A stretch of DNA of 64,000 nucleotides, taken from contig NC_134705.1 of the NCBI RefSeq assembly GCF_043290135.1, positions 35,963,771 to 36,027,770 on the forward strand, in the 5' to 3' direction. The notes beneath the pieces were generated by a model. The model worked only from the letters and a program-made list of their open reading frames with translations, had not been told where the DNA came from and made no database searches. Positions within the stretch are counted from its first letter, which is position 1, and every line of letters begins with the position of its first letter. The position numbers and the translations under genes were made by a program. This document shows, piece by piece, positions 7,430-16,547 of this stretch. The stretch is from Rhipicephalus microplus (lineage: Eukaryota > Arthropoda > Arachnida > Ixodida > Ixodidae).

Positions 7430-10165
7430 GGGGAGCACCAACTTCGTTTGCTTTGCTTCAATGCACGGAGTATAACAAATAAAATTGAAAAGTTGGAAAA
7501 TATTTTGCTCACGCACGATCCTCATGTCTGTGTGATAACAGAGTCTTGGTTACATGAAGCCATTGGCGATAGCGAGATAGTTCCGCCGAACTACCAACTT
7601 TTTCGATGTGATCGTGGTCATCGGGGCGGTGGAGTGGCTGTCATTATCAAGTATGGCATTGATGTAACTATTGCTGAGCGTTTTCCAGTGAGAGAGAGTC
7701 TGCTTTTAAAACTTTCATTTGCTGATATGTCATTTTTTCTCTGTGCGGTTTATCGATGTCCTAATGCTGATGATTCTTTTATGAGCGGTTTGTACGATGA
7801 ACTACTACGTCTACGAAGCAAAAATCTTATTTTAACGGGTGACTTCAATCTGCCAGCCATTAATTGGGATGATATAAATTATGGTACTTCTTCTTCGGCT
7901 GACACACTCTTAGACATAATGTTTTCTCTAGGCCTTGAGCAAATGGTAGGACACCCCACAAGGGGGAGTTCGATACTTGATCTGCTATTTACAACGGAAC
8001 TCTTTACCGAAGCGACTATCACAGTTGAAACCGGTATTTCTGACCATAGATTAATATCATTTGTTTGGGACAGGCATGCACGTTGTAAATCAGTGAAAAC
8101 GCCAGTGGAAAGTGTTGTAAGAGATTTCAATCGAGCGGATGATGTTGCAGTAATTGATTATTTAGAAACACATCTCCCCACATCTGTTAGTGATGTTGAT
8201 AGAGCCTGGCAACGCTTCCGTGGTATTGTGGACTTCTGTACAAAGAACTTTGTACCGCTTAGGAGAATACGCAGGCGTTCACATAACCCATGGATAAACC
8301 GTGAGATTATACAGATCAAGAGAAAGATAAAAAGGTTACGAAAAAAACACAAGACTAGTACGCAACATTTTTCCGATCTTAAAGAAAAATTATTAGAGAG
8401 TGTTAGCAAGGCTAGGCATCAATTTTTTAACGACACACTACCTGAATTCATCAGGACAGATCCTGATAAATTTTGGCGCTATATTAAGCAAACTAAAGAA
8501 GGCGTTTCTGAAATACAAGTTGATGAGGTCACGATAACAGATCCGGCACTAATTGCTGATCATTTTAATAAATACTTTCAGAGCGTCTTTTCCGAACCAC
8601 AGTATTATGAACTGCGAGACCCGATGCCCATAATCACGGATGATGTTCTGATAACTCGTGAAGGTGTTTTACAAATGTTACTTAAGGTTAATCCTAAGAA
8701 ATCGTCAGGCCCTGACGGCATTGGTAATTCATTCCTACGACGCTATGCTGAACAAATCACTGACTTCCTTACTGCCCTTTTCAATGTATCATTCAAATAT
8801 GGTCAGATACCAGACGATTGGCGTAAAGCTCGTGTTGTGCCGATCTTTAAAAAGGGTAACCGCTATTCTTTGACAAACTACCGTCCTGTTTCTATCACTA
8901 GTAGCTGCTGTAAAATGTTAGAGCATGTTGTTGCAAATTACATTAACACATTTTTATCAGAAAATAATATTTTGTCGCCTAATCAACATGGTTTCCGAAA
9001 AAATATGTCTACGGTAACACAGCTTGTGTCTACAGTGCATGAATTCGCACGGGTTCTAGATATATCTGGGCAGACTGATGTGTTCTTTTTAGATTTTAGC
9101 AAAGCGTTTGATAAGGTGCCTCATGGAAAACTTTTGTTTAAACTCGAAAATATTGGGCTACCTTCGGGTATCGTTAAATGGATTCATATGTACTTAAATA
9201 ACAGAACTCAATTTGTTGAGGTCAGGGGTTGTTTTTCTTCTTCGCTAAATGTTTCTTCTGGTGTGCCACAAGGTAGTGTGTTAGGCCCCTTGTTATTCTT
9301 AATTTTTATTAATGATTTAGTTGATGTCGTACATAAGGACATATCCGTCAGATTATTCGCGGATGATTGTGTTGTTTTTAAAGAAATATGTTGTGTAAAT
9401 GACCACATATTACTTCAACAGTCTCTTACAAGTATAGATGAGTGGTGTCAAAACTGGGGCATGGAACTTAATAGTGACAAAACAGTTCTCTTGAGAATAA
9501 CAAGAAAACGAACTCCCAGCCTTTATACTTATTTTCTCCGCAATAACCCACTCAAAGACGTAGAAAAATACAAATATCTAGGAGTCACTTTGACAAAGTC
9601 ACTTACGTGGTCAGACCACATTACAAGCATATGCACGGCTGCACTTAGGAAACTGTGGTTTCTTAAGAGGAAACTTAAATCCTCAACGAAGGAGACTAGA
9701 TTATTGGCATATAACACCTGCATCCGATCAAAACTTGAATATGCCTCGGTTGTTTGGGACCCTCAATGTAAAAAAGATATTGCCTTGATTGAAAAAGTTC
9801 AACGGAAGGCTGTCAGATTTATATTTAGTAAATATAAAAGATATGATTCGCCAACACAACTTATGCAACTAAATGATATCCAAACACTGGAAATTCGCAG
9901 GAAAATTAATCGGTTAACGTTCCTACACAAAATTCTTTCCGGTAAAGTTACAACAAGTCTGCCCAACTGTGTGAAACCTCTATCTTCTAGAAAAACAAGA
10001 CATAAGCATAAATATTCATTGGCGCCAGTTTTTGCCCGTACCACTGCTTTTAAAAATAGTTTTTTCCCTAGGACTATTGCTGACTGGAACTCTTTACCAA
10101 TAAGTGCTTTTCAGTCCGAAGATATTGAAAACAGCTTGAAACTTTTTTTGTTTAGTTCTGAATGA
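7424..10165 (+). CDS. CR1-B ORF2: APE endonuclease and reverse transcriptase
   Basis: About 913 codons in frame with ORF1. The N-terminal APE-type endonuclease shows FNARSI, ITESWL (metal-binding Glu), RGGGVAVII, GDFNLP (about residue 140) and GISDHRLI (catalytic SDH). The RT shows PKKSSGPDGIGN, DFSKAFDKVPH, SGVPQGSVLGPLLF and the catalytic FADD at 9356-9367. The C-terminal part has KYLGVTLT, LEYASVVWDP and DWNSLP, as in CR1/L2-type LINEs. No zinc knuckle is obvious. No stop or frameshift is visible, so the enzyme may be functional. It is probably translated by UAG readthrough because no suitable ATG precedes the endonuclease core. Confidence 0.93.
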   Translation, partial: QLGEHQLRLLCFNARSITNKIEKLENILLTHDPHVCVITESWLHEAIGDSEIVPPNYQLFRCDRGHRGGGVAVIIKYGIDVTIAERFPVRESLLLKLSFADMSFFLCAVYRCPNADDSFMSGLYDELLRLRSKNLILTGDFNLPAINWDDINYGTSSSADTLLDIMFSLGLEQMVGHPTRGSSILDLLFTTELFTEATITVETGISDHRLISFVWDRHARCKSVKTPVESVVRDFNRADDVAVIDYLETHLPTSVSDVDRAWQRFRGIVDFCTKNFVPLRRIRRRSHNPWINREIIQIKRKIKRLRKKHKTSTQHFSDLKEKLLESVSKARHQFFNDTLPEFIRTDPDKFWRYIKQTKEGVSEIQVDEVTITDPALIADHFNKYFQSVFSEPQYYELRDPMPIITDDVLITREGVLQMLLKVNPKKSSGPDGIGNSFLRRYAEQITDFLTALFNVSFKYGQIPDDWRKARVVPIFKKGNRYSLTNYRPVSITSSCCKMLEHVVANYINTFLSENNILSPNQHGFRKNMSTVTQLVSTVHEFARVLDISGQTDVFFLDFSKAFDKVPHGKLLFKLENIGLPSGIVKWIHMYLNNRTQFVEVRGCFSSSLNVSSGVPQGSVLGPLLFLIFINDLVDVVHKDISVRLFADDCVVFKEICCVNDHILLQQSLTSIDEWCQNWGMELNSDKTVLLRITRKRTPSLYTYFLRNNPLKDVEKYKYLGVTLTKSLTWSDHITSICTAALRKLWFLKRKLKSSTKETRLLAYNTCIRSKLEYASVVWDPQCKKDIALIEKVQRKAVRFIFSKYKRYDSPTQLMQLNDIQTLEIRRKINRLTFLHKILSGKVTTSLPNCVKPLSSRKTRHKHKYSLAPVFARTTAFKNSFFPRTIADWNSLPISAFQSEDIENSLKLFLFSSE

Positions 10166-10404
10166 TGTATCCATATGGTGTGTATTCGCAGTGCCCGAGT
10201 AATGTAGTTAGTTGACTTCTGCTGCGCATGAGTGTTCTGATCACTGTTTATGTGCCGTAACTCTGTCGTGCAAGTGCACTATAAGTTGTCTAATTAAGTG
10301 CTGTGACATTGTACTTTTTTTTTGTTGTTTTTGCCCCTCCTGCTTGGGCCTAAGTATAGGCCTGCAGAACCTGTAAATAAATAAAATAAATAAATAAAAT
10401 AAAT
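10166..10404 (+). other. CR1-B 3' UTR with stem-loop and AATA tail
   Basis: About 240 bp. A perfect small stem GGCCTA/TAGGCC lies at 10347-10352 and 10357-10362, followed 10 bp later by the AAATAAATAAA-type tail. A 3' stem plus simple tail is typical of the region recognised by the RT in CR1/L2-like LINEs; CR1-A has a different stem in the same place. Confidence 0.7.
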
Positions 10405-10871
10405 TCGGCTACTTAAACGGCTGATCCTTTAGCTAGAGTCGCTGTCTCGGCATATCTAGTTAAATAGTCGGTCGCAACTATTATCCACCATTTTCCCTAT
10501 GACGACGTAGGAAATGGGCCCAGTAAGTCCATTCCCACTTGAGTGAATGGGGCTTCTGGTGGTTCTATTGGTTGAAGGAGACCTGCTGGTTTTAGCGGTG
10601 GCGTTTTACGTCTTTGGCAGTCCCGGCAGGTTCTGACATAGTGTCGTACAGAGCTAAGCAACTTCGGCCAGTAGTATTTAGTGCAGATGCGTGCTAACGT
10701 TCTGCTTACTCCTAAGTGTCCAGCTGATGGATCGACGTGGCAAGCCTCCAAAATCTCTAGTCGCAGAGGTGAAGGGACGACAAGCAGGAATGTCGCTGTA
10801 TTGTTGTCAAAGTTCCTTTTATACAGGATGTTGTTTCGTAGGACAAACGCTGACAAGCCACGGACAAAAGG
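10405..10871 (-). pseudogene. Gypsy-1 integrase, N-terminal half (HHCC finger and start of core)
   Basis: On the minus strand: ACHVDPSAGHLG ... YYWPKLL ... CRDCQRRK, the His-His-Cys-Cys zinc-binding domain of integrases, then QVGMDLLGPFPTSS with the first catalytic Asp (MDLLGPF). A frame change near 10497 leads to the segment ending TRYAETATLAKGSAV, stop, VAEF, where CR1-B is inserted. Confidence 0.88.
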
Positions 10872-11405
10872 TCATGGAACATCGACAGACTGTCCTTGTA
10901 GGTACTTGATCAAGAGGAGTATCTCAGGGTCGGATCGCTGCTGATGTGCCATCTCTGATGGTGTCACAGCTCCCAAGAAAATAAAATCTTCACCATCCTC
11001 AGTGGAAGCAGAAGCAGCAGGTTGAATCGGAGCACGTGACAAGCAGTCCGCATCACTGTGCTTGCGACCTGACTTGTACACAAGCGTGATATCATACTCC
11101 TGTAATCGCAAGCTCCATCGTGCAAGCCGTCCACATGGGTCCTTTAGATTAGCTAGCCAGCATAGCGAATGATGGTCGCTTATAGCCCGAGAAGGCCTAC
11201 CATATAAATATGGTCGAAACTTGCTGATAGCCCATACCACGGCAAGGCATTCTTTCTCGGTCGCTGAGTAGTTCACCTCAGCTTTCGAAAGAGTACGACT
11301 GGCATATGCAATGACTCGTTCTTGTCCGTTTTGCCATTGGATGAGCACGGCCCCAAGACCTAAATTGCTTGCATCCGTGTGGATATCGGTTTCTGCTTCC
11401 TCTTA
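10872..11405 (-). pseudogene. Gypsy-1 RNase H
   Basis: On the minus strand: [62 protein letters not shown], the standard Gypsy-type RNase H order. An in-frame TAA at 11403-11405 separates it from RT; otherwise the frame is open. It removes the RNA strand during reverse transcription in a working element. Confidence 0.88.
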
Positions 11406-12283
11406 AAAATGCGCCAGAACAGGATGGCTTTGAAGGCACTTTCGTAGTTCATTGAAGGCATCCTCTTGTTCGGCAAGCCATACGAAAGGCATTTCCTCTT
11501 TTGTCAGCCGCGTCAGTGGTTCAGCAATTCGTGAAATTTTTTTAACGAACCGTCGATAATAGGCGCAGAGACCTAAAAATCGCCTAACAGCCTTTTTGTC
11601 GGTTGGCATCGGAAATCTTGCTACGGCCTCAGTTTTTGCAGGGTATGGGCGGACGCCTTCTGCACTGATGACATGGCCGAGAAAAAGGAGCTCACGGAAG
11701 CCGAATTGACATTTCTGCGGTTTTATCGCCAAGTCCGCTGATTTGATCGCAGTGAGCACGACCCGGAGCCTTTCCAAATGTTGCTCAAATGTAGCAGAGA
11801 AAAGTACAACATCGTCGAGATAAACCAGACATGACTGCCATTTAAGACCACAAAGCACTGTGTCCATCATCCGTTGGAATGTGGCGGGTGCTGAACAAAG
11901 GCCAAAAGGGAGTACCTTGAACTCGTGTAAACCATCCGGTGTCACAAACGCTGTCTTTTCGCGATCTCCTTCGTCAACTTCTATCTGCCAATACCCACTT
12001 TTAAGATCCAATGAGGAAAATACCTGGCATTTCGCAGCCTATCCAGAGTGTCATTAATTCTTGGCAGAGTATAAACATCCCGTTTGGTGACGGCATTCAG
12101 CTTCCAATAATCAACGCAGAAACGTAAGGTTTGGTCTTTTTTCTTCACAAGAACAACAGGTGACGCCCATGGACTTGATGAAGGCTGGACTACATCATCT
12201 TTGAGCATTTCTTCAACGTGATTACCAATTGCTTCTCTTTCTCTTGGTGACACTCGGTAAGGATGCTGGTGTATTGGCCTCAC
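11406..12283 (-). pseudogene. Gypsy-1 reverse transcriptase
   Basis: On the minus strand: HPYRVSPREREAI, SSPWASPVVLVKKKD, LRFCVDYWKLNAVT, TLPRINDTLDRL, then a frameshift near 12000-12020 (expected FSSLDLKSGY is broken), LKSGYWQIEVDE, KVLPFGLCSAPATFQRMMD, the catalytic LVYLDDVVLFS, LGHVIS and RFLGLCAYYRRF. Catalytic YLDD is intact but the frameshift and the TAA at 11403 disable the polyprotein. Confidence 0.9.
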
Positions 12284-13077
12284 TCACTCTTCGACAATGA
12301 TGCGATGTTTGGCGATTGGAGTGCGTCGAACTTTAGATGACAACGAGAAACATTCGGCCAATTCCCTTAAAAGACCCTCTATTTGCTCTTTTTCGCTTGG
12401 TAGTAGGCCCGGCTTGATGTCGATGGCTGCAAGGACAGACTCCACGTCTTCGAAATCAGACTCATTGGTTTCGAAAGTGCGCAGCTCCGTAACCTGGACG
12501 AAATCATTCGGACTGGCGATGACGGTTCCTTTTGCAACGTGCTGCACCTCATTTCCAAAGCTTATGAGTAGAACATTTGCACATCCGTCACGTAACTTAA
12601 CAAGGCCTCGTGCCATGCAGATCCCTTTTTGGAGTAGTAAGGCAGTGTTGTCGTCAGCAAATCCTTCGAATTCACTGAATGCATTGTTGTTTACTGCGAC
12701 AGATATGCTCGATCTTGGCGGCACCATGACGCCATCATCTGCAATACAAAGGTCATATACGTTTTCTTCCGTTTCAAAGGTAGCAATCGCGTGCCTAGTC
12801 GAGAATGAGACGGAAGATTCTCGCAAGTTAATTACAGCGCCATTAGTTCCTAAGAAATCCATGCCGATAATCAAGTCTCTTGAGCATTCCGGCAGCACAA
12901 TAAAACTGGCGACGTACGTGAAACCCGGTATTCCGATTCTTGCTGTGCATATTCCAGTAGGGTCGATGAGGTGCCCTCCTGCTGTGCGAACTTGTGGTCC
13001 CTTCCAAGGAGTCAGCACTTTCTTTAGTATTTTAAAAAGTCCGCTACTCATCACTCAATAATCTGCGCCGGTATCTA
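12284..13077 (-). pseudogene. Gypsy-1 protease (C-terminal part) and linker
   Basis: On the minus strand, the segment directly after D contains the aspartic protease active site VDTGADY with a stop right after it, then VMSSGLFKILKK, a GPQVRTAGGHLIDP flap-like segment and ECSRDLIIGMDFLG (the conserved I-I-G-x-D-F-L motif). An acidic linker leads to RT (IAKHRIIVEE). The N-terminal few residues are on the other side of D at about 20772-20830 (DGYEVIGL), giving a continuous VIGL-VDTGADY when joined. Confidence 0.87.
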
Positions 13078-13079
13078 CA

Positions 13080-13325
13080 CAGTAAACATTTTTACACCCA
13101 GAAGGGTGTAAATGAGCTTGTCCCGTGGACGACACCCTAAGGATGTTAATTCAGCACCGTCCAAAAAGGGTGCTTTACCATGCACCCCTAGAATAAGGTG
13201 TACATGTAAAAAAACTGTAGGGTGTTACAAAAACACCCTTAAGGAAGGGTGCCTTCGATGTCCTTCACTTTTTTAGCACCCTCTGAGAAGGGTGCGAGAA
13301 GGGTGCACAAGGGTGTTGAGTGCCC
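13080..13325. repeat. D left end: TIR hairpin and GGGTG/CACCC cluster
   Basis: Within 245 bp there are more than ten copies of AGGGTG or its complement CACCC, plus an outer hairpin TTTACACCC...GGGTGTAAA at about 13092-13114. The right end has the same features. Likely repeated transposase-binding sites (inference). Confidence 0.7.
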
Positions 13326-13727
13326 ATGGCAGCGTTGGCAGTATTCTTTTAGACTGCACTAATAGATATCAGCATGTACTGATTACACACTACTTGAAGA
13401 AAGTGGTCCTAATTATCGGGGTGCGCCACTTGTCAAGCTCCATTCATTGCGCGTGGGCAAAAATATAAACGCATACAATCGTGTATGAACTTGTGCTGGA
13501 TCTATATATACTTCACAGTATATGCATAATGCGCGTTACGGAAAATGAAGCCTTGCTTCCCTTGCATATTGCATTTATTTAATAGGCAAATAAAACTTAT
13601 AAACTTTTCTTCTGCCACACAACTTTTTCACCAAATATGCGTTCACGTATACGTACACTACACATGCAACACCTCAAATGTTTATTATATTTTTTCAGTT
13701 TCACTTCATTGACAATTCTTCGCAACA

Positions 13728-14124
13728 TACAATTACACTGGTTTCAGTTTAGTATACTGCTTCAAGTACATAGAGACTACAAATGAAATACACGCTAATA
13801 TATCCCTATAATTCTTTCAAGTATCTACAATTCCACTGGTTTCCAGTTTAATACTCCTTAATGTACACAATCGGTTAATAGGAATGAAATACAGGCAAAT
13901 ATATACTTATGATTCTTTTAAATATATACAATCACCATGATTTCACTATATACGCCTTCATGTACACAATCGTTCCCAAGAAGTGATGCACACAAAAATA
14001 TATGTGGATAGTGTTTTCAAAAGTATACAATCACAGTGGTTTAAGCATTGTATTCTTGGATGTATAACAATTGGTTATGAGAAATGATGTACATGCAAAC
14101 ATATACGGGTTTTTGCACATATAA
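13728..14124 (+). repeat. Degenerate ~99-bp tandem repeat, four copies
   Basis: Copies begin with TACAAT(T/C)(A/C) at 13728, 13826, 13927 and 14026. They share an order of short blocks (CA(C)TGGTTT, TGTACACAAT, GAAATACA, AATATAT) with considerable divergence. It lies inside D and is non-coding. Confidence 0.6.
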
Positions 14125-14489
14125 CTTTAGCGAATACTTAAGAAACCAATACAATGATCAGAAACACAATAAGCTAAAAACGAACACAAAACTGAGTCAG
14201 GACACACAAAAAACAAAAGAGGTAATGCAAAATTATGGCTAATGACACAGCTGGGTCACTTTATGCCAAATGTCCCAGCCATTTTGGCAACCATCTAAAA
14301 TGTATTCGAAAAACTCGTGCTGCATTGAAAATAGTGAACTTCTGGAATATTTAGGAGAGGAAAAATATTTGGTCACGTGGCTGCCTTCTGAACTTCCTGG
14401 AATGCCGTCTAGGTGTTGTATGTAAAAAATTTTATTTTAAAAGCACCGCTCCTTCTTTCTATACAAAACTCGGTCTACGTGTTACGTAA

Positions 14490-15980
14490 CAAGAGCTTAA
14501 TTTGGGCGAGTTGGTGCATCGTGGTTGTGTGCTAGTCACAGCGCAACAACTTTAGGAAGAGACAGAAAGGATAGGAAAGAGCACCGACTGTCAACTGAAT
14601 TTAATGAATGTGCTACGAGCGCTTTTATACGGAGTACAAGAACCGTGTTCATGCGCGACGACACGTGTGAGCACTACAAAATAATCTGAACTGTGAAAAG
14701 AATACTCTCTGTCGGAAAGGATAAGTGAACGTGTAGTGATGCACTGATCATTGGTTTACCTGATAAAAAATACTTCTACAAACGTTACATTGGCATTAAG
14801 TAAACCTATTCTAGTGACGAATGGGGCAAGATTGACTATTCCTGTTGCTGTTTAGTACACACACTTTTGAAAGCTTGCAAGGGGTGGAAAACAACACGCT
14901 AATATCATATCTGCTGGCTATTTTTTACTTGTGAGACACGTGATGTGGTGTAACATGAAAAGGTTTTGGTCATTGTTTTTTGTTGGTCCTGTCTTCTTTA
15001 ACTTTACTTTCTGCAGGAGGGTTTTGCAAACAGGTGTGATGATTCTGTTGGGATACCCAGCATCTTTTAGTCTTTTAATCTGGTTTTTAAGCCTGAGCTC
15101 ACCCTTGTGCTAACATGACTTCGGAAGGGTGGCCTGAATACATGTGGTATCAATTCCTCTTTCTACTAATTTTGAATGCCCACTATCAAAAGGCAGAACA
15201 TTCTTAGCACTCCTGGGCTGATAGCACCAGCCAATATCCTAACAGCATCATCACACTTGTTTGCAAAACCCTCCTGCAGAAAGTAAAGTTAAAGGAAACA
15301 GGACCAAAAGAAAAAGAGAATGACCAATCACCTTTGAATGTTACACGGTACCGCGTACATAAGGTGTCTCACATATTTAGGAAAAGAGCCAGCAGATATG
15401 ACATTGTTGTTTTCCACCCCTTGCAAGCTTTCAAAAGTGCATGTACTTACAGCAACAGGAATAGTAAATCTTGCACCATTTGTCACTAGAATAGGTTTAC
15501 TGAATGCCAATCTAATGTGTATGAGATACCGCTAACACGTGGAAAAGTAAACATAGGACAAACTGGGCAATGCTTTAATGATCAAGCAAGACAGCATGCT
15601 TTAAATGTTAAGAAGGGCTATAGTAGTCTCATGGCCGGACACCGTAAAGAATGTAAGTTTAGTCCTAGGTTTCATAAAACACGGTTTTTGAAAATAAAGC
15701 AAGCGGAAAAAATGAGAGATTTTAGAACTCTTTATCAGGAAGGCCAAAGATCAATGCATCAGTACACCTTCACTTATCTTTTCCGAAAAAGAGTATTCTT
15801 TTCTCGGTTAAAATTATTTTGTCATGGTCACACATGTGTTGTTGCAGAAGAGCCCCGGTCTTGTGCTCAGTATAAAAACGCTCGTAGCACCTTCAATAAA
15901 ATTCAGTTGACAGCGCTCTTTGCTGCCCTTTTTGCGATAAGATTTTTATTAGAGAAAGAATTTCATTTTTTTACAATTTA
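14490..15980 (+). mobile_element. Penelope-like element in inverted-repeat arrangement
   Basis: Two inverted arms: 14500-15060 mirrors 15228-15930 (for example GTGATGATTCTG... with its reverse complement at 15228, TTTTGAAAGCTTGCAAGGGGTGG with its mirror at 15417-15440, and CTGTCAACTGAATTT with its mirror at about 15903). The right arm encodes the C-terminal GIY-YIG domain on the plus strand; the left arm is a shorter, internally deleted inverted copy. PLEs often insert in partial inverted arrangement. Confidence 0.75.
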
Positions 15981-15981
15981 G
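15230..15981 (+). pseudogene. Penelope-like protein, C-terminal GIY-YIG endonuclease fragment
   Basis: The segment 15338-15535 reads into FSTPCKLSKV and LAPFVTRIGL, then the frame shifts to 15517-15981 with YEIPLTRGKVNIGQTGQCFN, the PLE form of the GIY-YIG nuclease (IGQTGRC core), followed by RQHALNVKKG and a CGH-like ending (AGHRKEC). The N-terminal RT is absent. The frame continues to 15981 but the later part is probably not original. Confidence 0.75.
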
Positions 15982-16547
15982 GTATAATGATGAGTTTTTA
16001 TTGTATCACAACATGGAGCAAATTGCATTTCAATACGGACAAAAATCACGATTTTGTGAAATTCGTGATATTTTCTCGTATATTTCAGCAGCTTGAGAGG
16101 TCTAAAGATATTTTTTCCTCAAAATATAGCTTCTGTGGAGTAAGTATTCACTGCTGAAGTATTCATACAAAGTGCAATATTGCAATAAAAAATGCAAACA
16201 TAACACATTTTGGCTTTATTCTTGGAAGCGAGTGTGGCAAAAAAATTGCACTATTATTATTGAGCTTCAAATACCTTACAGAAGCACATTTACTTAACAG
16301 GTAGACCGAATTTGCTTTAGAAAAACTAAGCGGTAGTTTTAAAACGAAATTTTCCACAAACAGCACACAGATGGCATTATGCCAGGAAGTTATAAGCCAG
16401 CCACATGAACAAAACTTTTTTTCTCGCTGAAATAAATATTCTAGCAGTTCACTGTTTTGAACGCAGTAAGTCAGCACATTTTTTTTCAAATACAATTCAG
16501 ATGGTCGCCAAAGTGGCTGGGACGTTTGGCATGGAATGGTCCAGCTA

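Larger units (their letters stand above)
5703..10404 (+). mobile_element. CR1-B: near-intact CR1/L2-like LINE with 2A and in-frame ORF1-UAG-ORF2
   Basis: The element begins with GTGGGCACGGC at 5703, exactly at a monomer start, and ends in an AATAAA-type tail (about 10373-10404). AATT occurs at both junctions (left just before 5703, right at 10402-10405) and may be the target-site duplication. Contents: 267-bp monomers, ORF1 (6530-7423) with a 2A-like leader, ORF2 (APE endonuclease and RT, 7424-10165), and a short 3' UTR. Apart from the UAG at 7421 the frame is open from upstream of 5703 to 10165, so this is a recent copy. It is inserted in the Gypsy-1 integrase. Confidence 0.93.
14247..16547. 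mobile_element. E1: foldback element with ~280-bp inverted arms
   Basis: The left arm (about 14247-14490) is the inverted repeat of 16310-16547: for example ATGCCAAATGTCCCAGCC at the left and ATGCCAAACGTCCCAGCC in the reverse complement of the right. The similarity continues through GTCTACGTGTTACGTAA and its mirror GTCTACCTGTTAAGTAA. A second copy (E2) at 51195-52295 in the same orientation lacks the PLE, which shows that 14490-15980 is an insertion. No coding capacity seen. Confidence 0.75.

Noticed and set aside
12297..13061. 254-codon plus-strand frame opposite the Gypsy-1 protease
   Set aside because: The minus strand encodes a recognisable protease and linker; the plus frame is its shadow.
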